A stretch of 64,000 nucleotides of DNA. It comes from Chloroflexota bacterium. Lineage in GTDB: Bacteria; Chloroflexota; Limnocylindria; P2-11E. The stretch lies in contig DAIDAP010000023.1 of assembly GCA_027310565.1 (NCBI GenBank), forward strand, positions 1 through 64,000, in the 5' to 3' direction. A program made the translations under genes and the position numbers. The notes under the pieces were generated by a model, which saw only the letters and a program-made list of their open reading frames with translations, was not told the DNA's origin and made no database searches. This document shows positions 1-8,827 of the stretch, piece after piece. Positions within the stretch are counted from its first letter, which is position 1, and every line of letters begins with the position of its first letter.

Positions 1-187
1 CGCAGATGTGCGAGGCTGTCAGCTGGGGCCACGGCGTACTTCCTCCTATCGACTTCGACCTCGATGGAGTCAGGATGCTCGTGGCCTCTCTCTTTTGCAG
101 GAAGGAGCTCGGAGTGTCTACCTCGAACGTGGGCACTACGCGCTAGACGGGCATGTCCGCGGGTGCGAGCGTCCGCTGCGGGTTGAT
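1..187. other. left-edge stretch, no gene recognised
   Basis: An open frame runs through this stretch into the nitroreductase gene, but the translated residues are low-complexity and unlike any family I know. The lipoprotein signal of the next gene starts at 188, so I treat this part as untranslated. It may hold the promoter of the 188-874 gene or the tail of a gene outside the window. No clear promoter or hairpin was seen. Confidence 0.5.
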
Positions 188-874
188 GTGTCGAAGCGAA
201 ACGCATCCCGATCGGCGGCACGGTCGGCCGTCCTCTGGCTTGCGCTGGCCCTCACCGCGTGCGTGCCGACCGGCGGCGCGCCTACGGCGAGCCAGACCGT
301 GAGGCTGCCGGAGCCGAGCCCGCTGTCGACGATGACGCTGGACGAGGCGCTCCGGACGCGCCGCTCCGTCCGCGACTTCCGCCCCGACGCGCTCGGGCCG
401 GAGCTCGTCGGCCGGCTCCTCTGGGCGGCGCAGGGGATCACGTCGGACGAGGGCTTCCGCACCGCGCCGTCCGCGGGGGCGCTCTATCCGCTCGAGCTCT
501 ACGTCGTGACCGGCGAGGGCGTCTCGCGCTATCTGCCCGAGGGCCACGGGCTCGCGCCGCTCGCGCGCGCCGACGTCCGCGCCGACCTCGCCGCGGCCGC
601 GCTCGGCCAGGCGGTCGTCGGCGACGCTCCGCTCGTGATCGTCGTGACCGCGGTCCTCTCGCGAACGGCGGCGAAGTACGGGGCGGACCGGGGCGAGCGC
701 TACGTCCATCTCGAAGCGGGTCACGCGGTCCAGAACGTCCTGCTCGAGGCCGTCGCGCTCGGGCTCGCCGCGGTGCCCATCGGCGCCTTCGACGATGCGC
801 GGGTCGCGGAGGTCCTCTCGCTCCCGCGCGCGCACGCACCCCTCTATCTCGTCGCGGTCGGCCGACCGCGATGA
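188..874 (+). CDS. SagB-type nitroreductase-family lipoprotein
   Basis: Predicted FMN-dependent oxidoreductase of the SagB/ThcOx branch of the nitroreductase fold. From the GTG at 188 the product has a basic N-terminus, a hydrophobic stretch and the lipobox LTAC near residue 25, then a Thr/Pro-rich linker. The catalytic domain has the family blocks RTRRSVRDF, PSAGALYPLE and HLEAGHAVQNVLL with VPIGAF near the end. The open frame extends to base 8, but that start would bury the signal peptide, so GTG 188 is preferred. The P-type ATPase follows after 26 bases. A nitroreductase tethered outside the membrane is unusual because the fold usually works in the cytosol. Substrate unknown. About 228 residues. 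Confidence 0.8.
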   Translation: MSKRNASRSAARSAVLWLALALTACVPTGGAPTASQTVRLPEPSPLSTMTLDEALRTRRSVRDFRPDALGPELVGRLLWAAQGITSDEGFRTAPSAGALYPLELYVVTGEGVSRYLPEGHGLAPLARADVRADLAAAALGQAVVGDAPLVIVVTAVLSRTAAKYGADRGERYVHLEAGHAVQNVLLEAVALGLAAVPIGAFDDARVAEVLSLPRAHAPLYLVAVGRPR

Positions 875-900
875 CAGGGTAGGAGACTACGCAGCGAGCG

Positions 901-3543
901 ATGGAAGTCCTCGCCTGGCACACGCTCGCTCCGGGTGACGTCGCGAGCCGGCTTCGCTCCGGACCGGAAGGACTGAGCGAGGCCGAGGCCGCCCAGCGGA
1001 TCACCAGGGTCGGTCCGAACGAGGTCGAGGAGATCCGGGCGCGCGGCGATCTCGCGATCCTGCGTGATCAGCTCCGCAGCCCGTTCGCGGCCATCCTGGT
1101 CGGTGCGGCGGTGCTCGCCGGCTACATCGGAGACCTCGTCGACACCGCGGCCATCCTCCTCGTCGTCGTCATCGACGTCGCGGTCGGCTTCTTCCAGGAG
1201 CGTCATGGCGAGCGCTCCCTGCTCGCGCTCCGACGGCTCTCGGCGCAGCACGCGCTCGTCCTTCGCGATGGGCGCGAGATGCGCATCCCGAGCCGCCTGC
1301 TCGTCCCGGGGGATCTCGTGCCGCTCGAGTCCGGCGTCCGTGTTCCAGCGGACATCAGGCTCGTGAGCAGCCGGCTCCTCGTCGCCGACGAGTCGCTCCT
1401 CACGGGCGAGTCGGAGGGCGTGCGCAAGCACGCGTCGGCGCTCGGAGCCGTCACGCCGCTCGTCGACCGGACGAACATGCTCTATGCGGGGACGACGATC
1501 ACGAGCGGGCGCGGCAGGGGCTACGTCGTCGCGACGGGCCGCGCGACGGAGCTCGGGGCCATCGTCGAGGAGATCCGCGGCGTCGGGGAGCAGCAGACAC
1601 CGCTGCAACGCAGCACACGCTCACTGGCCGCCGTGCTCGGGATCGCCTCGCTCGCCCTCGCGACGGCGGTCGCCCTGGTCACGGTCGCCCGTGGTGGCGC
1701 CATCCCCGACGCGCTGCTCGTCGCGGTCAGCGTCGCGGTCGCGGCGATCCCGGAGGGCCTGCCCGTCGCCCTCACGATCGTCCTCGCGGTCGGCACCCGA
1801 CGGATGGCACATCGGAACGCGATCGTCCGGCGGCTCGCCGCCGTCGAGACCCTGGGCTGCACCACCGTGATCGGCGCGGACAAGACTGGGACGCTGACCG
1901 AGAACCGGATGACGGTCGTCGACCTCTGGACGCCGGCCGGGAGCCATGCTCTCTCGGAGCTCTCGGGGCAGCGGCGAGCGGCCGGCGGCGCGATCGAGGC
2001 GCTCGTCGCCGACGTGCTCCGTGCGAGCGTCCTGGCGAACGAGGCGACGGCCCGGCCGGACGACGGAGGGGTCATGATCGTCGGTGAGCCGACGGACGCC
2101 GCGCTGCTCCGCGCCGCGTCCGATCTCGGGCTGGACGTCTCCGCGACACGGCGCGAGCTCCGCGAGGTCGCGGCCATCCCGTTCGAGCCCGAGCGCCGGT
2201 ACGCCGCGAGCGTCCGCGAACGGGACGGGGATCAGACCCTGTTCGTGAAGGGCGCGCCCGAGCGCGTGCTGTCCTTCTGTACCGCGATGCGCACCGCGGA
2301 CGGGGACGTGCCGCTCCGCGCGTCGGACGTGCTCGAGGCGGCATCGCGCATGGGGCGGGTCGGCCTTCGAGTCATCGCCATGGCGTCGCGTCGGCTCGAC
2401 CGTCCGATCGCCGACCAGGCGCAGCCTCCCGAGCCGGGCGCGCTCGTGCTCCTCGGCCTCGAGGGGATGCGCGATCCGCCGCGGCGAGGAGTGCCGGAGG
2501 CGATCGCGGAGTGTCGCCGCGCGGGGATCCGCGTGCTCATGGTCACCGGCGACCACGCGGAGACCGCGCGCTCGATCGGCCAGGAGGTCGGCATCGCGTC
2601 ACCCGACGACCGTCTGCTCACCGGAGCCGATCTCGAGCGGATGGAGGACGACGACCTCGGGCGCGCGGTGTTCGAGGTGCCGATCTACGCGCGCACGAGC
2701 CCCGAGGACAAGCTCCGCATCGTCCGCGCGCTGCAGGAGCGGTCTGCCGTGGTCGCGATCACCGGCGACGGGGTCAACGACGCCCCCGCGCTCAAGGCGG
2801 CCGACGTCGGCGTCGCGATGGGCCGCGGCGGGACGGACGTCGCGCGTGAGGCCGCGGACATCGTGCTGGCCGACGACAACTTCGTGAGCATCGTCGCGGC
2901 CGTGCGCGAGGGCCGCATCAGCTTCGCCAATCTGCGCAACGTGACCTTCTTCCTCGTCTCGAGCAACATCGCCGAGATCCTCGCGGTCCTCGCCGCCGCC
3001 GCGCTCGGCTGGCCGCTCCTGCTCCTGCCGGTGCAGATCCTGTGGCTCAACCTCGCCACCGAAGGGCTGCAGGACGTCGCGCTGGTCTTCGAGCCGGGCG
3101 AGCCCGACGTCGCCGCGCGCCCGCCCCGCGCCCGCCGCGAGCCGATCATCTCGTCCCTGCTGTGGGAGCGGGCGCTCATCTCCGGCGCGGTGATGACGGT
3201 CGGCACGCTCGCGCTGTTCCGCTTCGAGCTCGATGCGGGTGCGTCGCTGCAGCGCGCGCAGGCGGTGGCGGTCACGACGCTCGTCCTGTTCCAGACGCTG
3301 CACCTCGGCAACAGCCGTTCGGAGCGGCTCTCCATCTTCGAGAAGAGCCCCTGGGCGAACCCCTTCCTCTTCCTGTCGACCGGTGCCGCCTTCGTACTGC
3401 ACGCGCTCGCGCTCTACACGCCGCTCGGCCAGGGGCTCCTCGAGCTCGCGCCGCTCGACCTCGAGGCCTGGATCCGCATCGTGGCCGTGTCGTCGACGAT
3501 CGTGGTGGCGGTCGAGCTCCACAAGCGCATCCGTCCGCCCTGA
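901..3543 (+). CDS. SERCA-like type II cation-transporting P-type ATPase
   Basis: ATP-driven membrane cation pump, most like Ca2+-ATPases (SERCA/PMR1 group). An N-terminal cation-ATPase domain is followed by TGES at 168-171, PEGLP at 284-288 in the fourth membrane segment, the phosphorylated Asp327 in DKTGTLT, and the hinge GDGVNDAP at 622-629. Metal-site residues match SERCA: Glu285, Asn689 and Glu692 in M5, Asn717 and Thr720 in M6. The position of SERCA Asp800 is Glu721. These suit Ca2+ transport, but Mn2+ or Na+ cannot be excluded. At 880 residues it is normal for the family. TAGGAG lies about 16 bases before the ATG. It probably sits alone or with the upstream lipoprotein gene. Confidence 0.93.
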   Translation: MEVLAWHTLAPGDVASRLRSGPEGLSEAEAAQRITRVGPNEVEEIRARGDLAILRDQLRSPFAAILVGAAVLAGYIGDLVDTAAILLVVVIDVAVGFFQERHGERSLLALRRLSAQHALVLRDGREMRIPSRLLVPGDLVPLESGVRVPADIRLVSSRLLVADESLLTGESEGVRKHASALGAVTPLVDRTNMLYAGTTITSGRGRGYVVATGRATELGAIVEEIRGVGEQQTPLQRSTRSLAAVLGIASLALATAVALVTVARGGAIPDALLVAVSVAVAAIPEGLPVALTIVLAVGTRRMAHRNAIVRRLAAVETLGCTTVIGADKTGTLTENRMTVVDLWTPAGSHALSELSGQRRAAGGAIEALVADVLRASVLANEATARPDDGGVMIVGEPTDAALLRAASDLGLDVSATRRELREVAAIPFEPERRYAASVRERDGDQTLFVKGAPERVLSFCTAMRTADGDVPLRASDVLEAASRMGRVGLRVIAMASRRLDRPIADQAQPPEPGALVLLGLEGMRDPPRRGVPEAIAECRRAGIRVLMVTGDHAETARSIGQEVGIASPDDRLLTGADLERMEDDDLGRAVFEVPIYARTSPEDKLRIVRALQERSAVVAITGDGVNDAPALKAADVGVAMGRGGTDVAREAADIVLADDNFVSIVAAVREGRISFANLRNVTFFLVSSNIAEILAVLAAAALGWPLLLLPVQILWLNLATEGLQDVALVFEPGEPDVAARPPRARREPIISSLLWERALISGAVMTVGTLALFRFELDAGASLQRAQAVAVTTLVLFQTLHLGNSRSERLSIFEKSPWANPFLFLSTGAAFVLHALALYTPLGQGLLELAPLDLEAWIRIVAVSSTIVVAVELHKRIRPP

Positions 3544-3550
3544 CCGCGCG

Positions 3551-4534
3551 TCAGGGGACGAGCACGGCGGCGCCGTCGATGCGGCCGGCGCGGACGTCCG
3601 CGAGCGCCGTGTTCGCGTCCGCGAGCGCGTACGTGCGCACCGCCGTCCGCACGCCCGCGCGCGGCGCGAGCGCGAGCAGCTCCTCGGCGTCGCGGCGCGT
3701 GAGGTTCGCGACGGAGCGGAGCGTGCGCTCTCCCCAGAGGAGCGCGTACGGGAACGAGGGGATGTCGCTCATGTGGATGCCCGCGCACACGACCGTGCCG
3801 CCTGGACGCACCGCACGCAGCGCGGCGGGGACGAGCTCACCGGCCGGTGCGAAGATGAGCGCGGCGTCGAGCGGCTCCGGCGCCGGGCCGAGGGCGTCCC
3901 CGGCCCACTGCGCGCCGAGCTCGCGAGCGAAGCCCTGGCTGCGCGTGTCGCCGGCGCGCGTGAACGCGAGCACCCGCCGCCCCTCGTGGCGGGCGATCTG
4001 CGTCACGATGTGCGCCGCCGCGCCGAAGCCGTAGATGCCGACGGCGCGCGGGTCCCCGGCGGCGCGGAGCGCGCGGTGGCCGATGAGCCCGGCGCAGAGC
4101 AGCGGCGCGGCGTGCGCGTCGTCTTCCGTCCCGGCGAGCCGGAACGCGAAGCGCGCGTCGGCGACGGCCAGCTCGGCGTACCCGCCGTCGCGCTGGTATC
4201 CGGTGAAGCGCGCGTCCGGGCAGAGGTTCTCCTCGCCGCGCCGGCAGTGCTCGCACGATCCGTCGACCCAGCCGAGCCACGGCACGCCGACGCGGTCGCC
4301 GGCCGCGAGGCCGCGTACGCTCGCGCCCGCCTCGGTCACCACGCCGACGATCTCATGGCCCAGCACGAGCGGCAGCTTCGCGCCGGCGAGCTCCCCGTCG
4401 CGGACGTGCAGGTCGGTGCGGCAGACGCCGCACGCGCGCACCTGGATGAGGACGTCGTCGGGGCCCGGCCGAGGATCGGGCATCTCGCGCGCGACCAGAT
4501 CCGTGCCGGGATGCTCGAGCACCATGGCGCGCAC
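3551..4534 (-). CDS. zinc-dependent alcohol dehydrogenase (MDR superfamily)
   Basis: NAD(P)-dependent medium-chain dehydrogenase. Catalytic zinc ligands are seen as Cys38 in CGVCRTD and His60-Glu61 in GHE. The cofactor fold carries GFGAAAH in place of the usual GxGxxG. The structural-zinc lobe reads DGSCEHC followed by ENLC, with three of the four expected cysteines. The first is an Asp, so the structural zinc site may be altered or lost. The overall look fits the CAD2-like alcohol dehydrogenases. The start is GTG 4534, or ATG 4525 just inside. It lies 25 bases after rtcB on the same strand and is probably the last gene of that operon. Substrate unknown; 327 residues. Confidence 0.88.
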   Translation of the reverse strand: MRAMVLEHPGTDLVAREMPDPRPGPDDVLIQVRACGVCRTDLHVRDGELAGAKLPLVLGHEIVGVVTEAGASVRGLAAGDRVGVPWLGWVDGSCEHCRRGEENLCPDARFTGYQRDGGYAELAVADARFAFRLAGTEDDAHAAPLLCAGLIGHRALRAAGDPRAVGIYGFGAAAHIVTQIARHEGRRVLAFTRAGDTRSQGFARELGAQWAGDALGPAPEPLDAALIFAPAGELVPAALRAVRPGGTVVCAGIHMSDIPSFPYALLWGERTLRSVANLTRRDAEELLALAPRAGVRTAVRTYALADANTALADVRAGRIDGAAVLVP

Positions 4535-4559
4535 GAGTACAGGCTACGCGCGGATCGCG

Positions 4560-6035
4560 CTAACCCTTCACCACGATGAACTCGCGGAGCTTCGCGACGC
4601 GCCGTGAGATCCCCGCGTCATGGCAGACACGCACGACGTCGGCGACGTCCTTGTAGGCCTCCGACGCCTCCTCGGCGAGCAGCCGCGGGTTCCGCACGCG
4701 GATGATGACTCCGTGCTCCCTCAGCTGAGCCACGAGGTCGACGCCGCGCAGCTGACGCCGGGCGGCTGACCGGCTCTGGACGCGGCCAGCGCCGTGGCAC
4801 GTCGACCCGAACGTCTCCTCCATCGCTCCCGCCGTGCCGGCCGCGACGAAGGAGTACCGTCCCATGTCCCCCGGGATGAACACCGGCTGACCGACGGCGC
4901 GGTAGCGCTCCGGGACCGCGGGATGACCGGCCGGAAAGGCGCGCGTCGCCCCCTTGCGGTGGACCACGAGGCGCGTCGGTTCGCCGTCGACGACGTGCTC
5001 CTCGAGCTTCGCCATGTTGTGTGCCACGTCGTAGACGAGCGTCATGCCGAGATCCCGCGCGCCGCGTCCGAACACTTTCGCGAACGTCTCGCGCACACGA
5101 TGCATGATCACCTGGCGGTTCGCCCAGGCGAAGTTGGCCGCGGCGGCCATCGCGCGGAAGTAGCGCTGTCCTTCATCGGAACGGAATGGCGCGGACGCGA
5201 GCTGCCGGTCGACGAGCTCGAATCCGTAGCGGCGAGCCGAGGGCGACATGAGCCGTAGGTGGTCGTCGCAGACCTGATGGCCGAGCCCGCGGGAGCCGCA
5301 ATGGAAGAAGGCGACGACCTGGCCGACGCCGGTGATCCCAAACGCGCGCGCGACGTCCGGGTCGTAGATCTCCTCGACGTACGGGATGCTCAGGAAGTGA
5401 TTGCCGGATCCGAGAGAGCCGAGTTGACCATGGCCTCGGTCCTTGGCCCGGGCCGACACCTCTCCGGGATCGGCACCGTCCATCGCGCCTCCCTCTTCTA
5501 TGACCTCGAGATCCTCGGGATCACCGTAGCCTCGTTCGACCGCCCAATGCGCGCCGCGCCGCAGCACGTCGTCGGTCTCTGCGAGCGTGATCTTGAGGCC
5601 GCCGGCGCTCCCCAACCCTGAGGGCACCGCACGGAAGAGCTCATCGGCGAGCCGATCTCTGTGCGCGCGCACGTCGTCCAGCGATAGGTCGGTGCGTACC
5701 AGTCTCACGCCGCAGCAGACGTCGTACCCGACACCGCCCGCCGCGATGACGCCGTCGCTCTCGCGGAATGCCGCGACGCCGCCGATGGGGAATCCGTAGC
5801 CCTCGTGGATGTCGGGCATCGCGAGGGACGCGCGCACGATGCCGGGGAGCGTCGCGACGTTCGCCACCTGGTCGAGGGCATGCCGACCGATCTGTTCGGC
5901 CATCCGTGCGTCCGCGTAGACGATGCCCGGCACGCGCATGCCGTCGCGATACCCGATCGGCAGGCGCCATCGGTAGTCGTCGATTCGCTCGAGCGGTCCG
6001 AGGCGCTCATTGACCGGCGACGGCCGCGTCTTCAT
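4560..6035 (-). CDS. rtcB: RtcB tRNA-splicing/RNA-repair ligase
   Basis: GTP- and Mn2+-dependent ligase joining 2',3'-cyclic phosphate or 3'-phosphate RNA ends to 5'-OH ends. The metal-site block GYDVCCG carries Asp105 and Cys108. Further metal histidines sit in SGNHFLS, FFHCGSRG and DVAHN. The guanylylated histidine is His414 in TCHGAGR, matching His404 of the Pyrococcus enzyme. The length of 491 residues is normal. The ATG at 6035 shares an ATGA with the end of the archease gene, so the two are translationally coupled, as befits an enzyme and its activator. A longer frame upstream is only the archease region read out of frame. Confidence 0.95.
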   Translation of the reverse strand: MKTRPSPVNERLGPLERIDDYRWRLPIGYRDGMRVPGIVYADARMAEQIGRHALDQVANVATLPGIVRASLAMPDIHEGYGFPIGGVAAFRESDGVIAAGGVGYDVCCGVRLVRTDLSLDDVRAHRDRLADELFRAVPSGLGSAGGLKITLAETDDVLRRGAHWAVERGYGDPEDLEVIEEGGAMDGADPGEVSARAKDRGHGQLGSLGSGNHFLSIPYVEEIYDPDVARAFGITGVGQVVAFFHCGSRGLGHQVCDDHLRLMSPSARRYGFELVDRQLASAPFRSDEGQRYFRAMAAAANFAWANRQVIMHRVRETFAKVFGRGARDLGMTLVYDVAHNMAKLEEHVVDGEPTRLVVHRKGATRAFPAGHPAVPERYRAVGQPVFIPGDMGRYSFVAAGTAGAMEETFGSTCHGAGRVQSRSAARRQLRGVDLVAQLREHGVIIRVRNPRLLAEEASEAYKDVADVVRVCHDAGISRRVAKLREFIVVKG

Positions 6036-6472
6036 AGGTCGAGGATCACCCGCACGCGTGCCGGCGGTCCCGCGTCGACCGACAGCCGGTGATACGTCGC
6101 GGCTTTCACCGCGACGCGAACCTCGTGACGCGACGGATCGAGCGTCTCGCCCCAGCCGCGCGCGACCATCGTCTTCCCCTCGAAGGAATCGATCGCGAAG
6201 CGGCGCAGCAGGAGCCCTTCGCTGTCGACGACAGCGATGAGCTCGGAGAGCCAGCGGACGAGGAGGTCCTCGACGTCGTCGCCGCGCACGACGAAGCGCC
6301 GCTCCGTGCGCTCCTTCACCGTCGAGGGATCGACCATGAGCGCGAACAGGCCGAGCGCGGCCTCGGCGAACGCGTCGGCGAGCGTCGCGCCCCATGCCTC
6401 GATGCCGGTGTCGGCGGTGTGCTCGAGATAGCGGTAGCCGCGCTCCCCCGCGATGGTCATCTCGCCGAGCAT
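6032..6472 (-). CDS. archease, RtcB activator
   Basis: Small metal-binding protein that speeds RtcB guanylylation and turnover. It has the archease N-terminal block LEHTADTGIEAWG, a central LVRWLSELI helix, and the C-terminal KAATYHRL with a final acidic VILDL, which supplies metal ligands in characterised archeases. About 146 residues from ATG 6472; ATG 6460 is an alternative and the choice is uncertain. The stop overlaps the rtcB start as ATGA. It is preceded by the YjdF-like membrane protein gene at a distance of 74 bases. Confidence 0.9.
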   Translation of the reverse strand: MLGEMTIAGERGYRYLEHTADTGIEAWGATLADAFAEAALGLFALMVDPSTVKERTERRFVVRGDDVEDLLVRWLSELIAVVDSEGLLLRRFAIDSFEGKTMVARGWGETLDPSRHEVRVAVKAATYHRLSVDAGPPARVRVILDL

Positions 6473-6546
6473 GGCGCGAGCCGCGCCGGCGGGCGAGGGT
6501 CGCCGGTCCGGGTCTGGGGGGCCGTTCGGCCCCGGGCGGCGCTCCC

Positions 6547-7101
6547 TCACGCCGCCGCGAACCGACGTTCGACGGCGATGCCGACGAGGCCGTACATCAC
6601 GGTGCCCGCGAGTCCCGCGAGGAGATCGTTGACCGTGTCCGCGGGGCCGTGCACGTTGTGGGTCCCGAACAGGACGTCCGTGTAGTACTCCTGGGCCTCC
6701 AGGAGCATGTGGACCACATTCGACAGGCCGAACGCGGCCAGCGACGAGAGGCCGAGCCCGCGGAGCGTGACGGCGAGCGCCCCCGTTCCGTGGAAGTGGG
6801 GGACGAGGTCGAACAGGCGGAACCGGTCGTACAGGTCGAACGAGTTCCCGGCCATGTCCAGCCAGTAGATGGACAGGTAGAGGTCGTCGAGCCAGGCCGG
6901 GTAGCGGGCCCAGCGGCGGCGCTGCGCGAGCGCGAGCAGCGGGAGGAGCGAGGTGCCCGCGAGGACGACGACGAGGTTCCGCATGGGGATGGCCTTGCCG
7001 GCGAAGCGCGGATCGTTCGGACCACGCAGGACCTCGGCGAGGAAGTAGAGCGTCTGCAGACGGAGCGCGACGTTCAGAGCGAGCCCGATCCGCTGTCGCA
7101 C
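6547..7101 (-). CDS. multi-pass membrane protein, DUF2238/YjdF-like
   Basis: About 184 residues with four or five hydrophobic segments. The conserved-looking part is at the end: histidines in DLVPHFHG, then VHMLLEAQEYYTDVLFG and a short motif with GPADTVNDLLAG. This resembles the C-terminal half of DUF2238/YjdF-like membrane proteins, where an acidic helix is followed by GT, GP.DT and DLL motifs. The function of that family is unknown. GTG 7101 is preceded by GGGAGGA at good spacing. It is the first gene of the likely operon with archease, rtcB and the dehydrogenase. Confidence 0.68.
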   Translation of the reverse strand: MRQRIGLALNVALRLQTLYFLAEVLRGPNDPRFAGKAIPMRNLVVVLAGTSLLPLLALAQRRRWARYPAWLDDLYLSIYWLDMAGNSFDLYDRFRLFDLVPHFHGTGALAVTLRGLGLSSLAAFGLSNVVHMLLEAQEYYTDVLFGTHNVHGPADTVNDLLAGLAGTVMYGLVGIAVERRFAAA

Positions 7102-7215
7102 GGTGTCCTCCCTCGCTCATCGTCACGGCGCGATCGCGCGACGGCTGCCCGGAAGACCGGCGTGTCCGTGTACGGTCGCGACCGGGCACACGACGGGCAG
7201 GAGGACCCCCGCACC

Positions 7216-7221
7216 CATAAT
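7216..7221 (+). promoter_or_regulatory. -10 element CATAAT, probable leaderless start
   Basis: CATAAT differs from TATAAT at one base and ends 6 bases before the GTG at 7228. No Shine-Dalgarno sequence fits. Transcription would start at or next to the start codon. Confidence 0.55.
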
Positions 7222-7227
7222 CGCGGG

Positions 7228-8817
7228 GTGCCGGCCGCCGGCGGCGCCTTCGCGCTCGTGCTGCACTCGCACCTGCCGTACGTGCGCGGGGCGGGGCGCT
7301 GGCCGCACGGCGAGGAGTGGATCCACGAGGCGATCCTCGGCACGTACCTCCCGCTCCTCGTGCTGCTCCACGACCTCCGGGACGCCGGCGTCGGGTACCG
7401 CCTGACGCTCGGCCTCACGCCGATCCTGCTCGAGCAGCTCGCCGACGCGGACGTCACGTTCCGGTTCGCCGAATACGCCGACGGCCAGATCGCGCGCGCC
7501 GGCGAAGACCTGCGCCGTTTCGCCGCGCAGGGCGACACGCAGCGAGCGTCGCTGGCCCTCTTCCACCGCTCGCTCGTCACCACGCTCCGCGACGCCCACG
7601 CGCGCCGATTCGGGCGCGACCTCGTCGGCGGCTTCGCCGATCTCGCGCGCACGAGCCACGTCGAGCTCCTCACCTCGGCGGCCACGCACGGGTACCTGCC
7701 GCTGCTGGACGCGCGGTCGGTCCGCGCGCAGCTCGCGGTCGGCCTGCGCACGACGCGCCGGCTCACCGGCATCGAGCCGCGGGGCGTCTGGCTTCCCGAG
7801 TGCGCCTACGCGCCCGGCCTCGAGGACGTCCTCGAGTCGCTCGGGCTCACGCACTTCTTCACCGATGCCGCACTGCTCGGGCCGCGCCGCGCCGACGAGC
7901 GCACCGCGCGCGCACGGCGCTCCGGCGGCGCCATCGACGTGCCGCTCGCGGACGCGGCGGACGTCCTGCATCCGTTCCGCGTCGGTGCGTCGAGCGTCGC
8001 CGCGTTCGCACGCCACCACCACGTGTCCGGGCAGGTGTGGTCGGCCGCTCTCGGGTACCCCGGCGACCCCGCCTACCGGGAGTTCCACAAGAAGGACGAC
8101 CGCAGCGGGCTGCGCTACTGGCGCGTGACCGACGCGAGCGGCGACCTCGGCGCGAAGGCGCTCTACGCGCCCGGCGCCGCGGCGGAGCGCGCGCGCGCCC
8201 ATGCCGGGCACTTCGTGGCGCTCGTGCGCGAGACCATGGCGGCGCACGGCTCGCACGCCGACGCGCCCGTGCTCACCGTCACGTTCGACGCGGAGCTCTT
8301 CGGCCACTGGTGGTTCGAGGGCATCGACTGGCTCGGCGGCGTGATGCGGGAGCTCTCGTCCGCGGGGCCGCGACCGGTCACACCGGCCGAGCACCTCGCC
8401 GCGCATCCGCCGCTCGAGCGCGCCCTGCTGCGCGAGGGGTCGTGGGGCACCGCGAACGACCACTCGACGTGGCGGAACGAGGGCACGGCCTGGCTCTGGG
8501 ACGAGCTCGCGCGCCTCGCGGGCGACATGGCCGCGCTGTCGGTCGTCGCGCACTCGGGTCCGCTGCGCCAGCGCGCGGCACGCCAGGCGGTGCGCGAGCT
8601 GCTGCTCGCGCAGGCCAGCGACTGGCCGTTCCTCATCACCACGCGGCAGGCGCCCGACTACGCCGCGGAGCGCTTCCGCACCCACGCGCTGCGGTTCCGG
8701 CGGGCGCTCGATCTCGCGCTCCACGGCGCGGACGAGGACGAGCCCGAGCTGGGGGAGCTCGAGCGCGCGGACGGCCCGTTCCCCGACGCGGGCCCACGCG
8801 ACGTCCGCGAGGAGTAG
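7228..8817 (+). CDS. GH57 1,4-alpha-glucan branching enzyme
   Basis: Cytosolic glycogen-type branching enzyme of glycoside hydrolase family 57. The barrel opens with LVLHSHLPYVRG. The nucleophile is Glu191 in LPECAY and the acid/base is Asp354 in TFDAELFGHWW, almost the same positions as Glu183 and Asp354 in the Thermococcus branching enzyme TK1436. The C-terminal helical lobe includes SDWPFLITT and ERFRTH. At 529 residues it is a complete enzyme. The start is GTG 7228; the frame is open upstream to 6394 but only over low-complexity sequence. A second GH57 of a different subfamily lies at 10416. Together they suggest a GH57-based alpha-glucan pathway. Confidence 0.9.
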   Translation: MPAAGGAFALVLHSHLPYVRGAGRWPHGEEWIHEAILGTYLPLLVLLHDLRDAGVGYRLTLGLTPILLEQLADADVTFRFAEYADGQIARAGEDLRRFAAQGDTQRASLALFHRSLVTTLRDAHARRFGRDLVGGFADLARTSHVELLTSAATHGYLPLLDARSVRAQLAVGLRTTRRLTGIEPRGVWLPECAYAPGLEDVLESLGLTHFFTDAALLGPRRADERTARARRSGGAIDVPLADAADVLHPFRVGASSVAAFARHHHVSGQVWSAALGYPGDPAYREFHKKDDRSGLRYWRVTDASGDLGAKALYAPGAAAERARAHAGHFVALVRETMAAHGSHADAPVLTVTFDAELFGHWWFEGIDWLGGVMRELSSAGPRPVTPAEHLAAHPPLERALLREGSWGTANDHSTWRNEGTAWLWDELARLAGDMAALSVVAHSGPLRQRAARQAVRELLLAQASDWPFLITTRQAPDYAAERFRTHALRFRRALDLALHGADEDEPELGELERADGPFPDAGPRDVREE

Positions 8818-8827
8818 CGCCGGCTCG

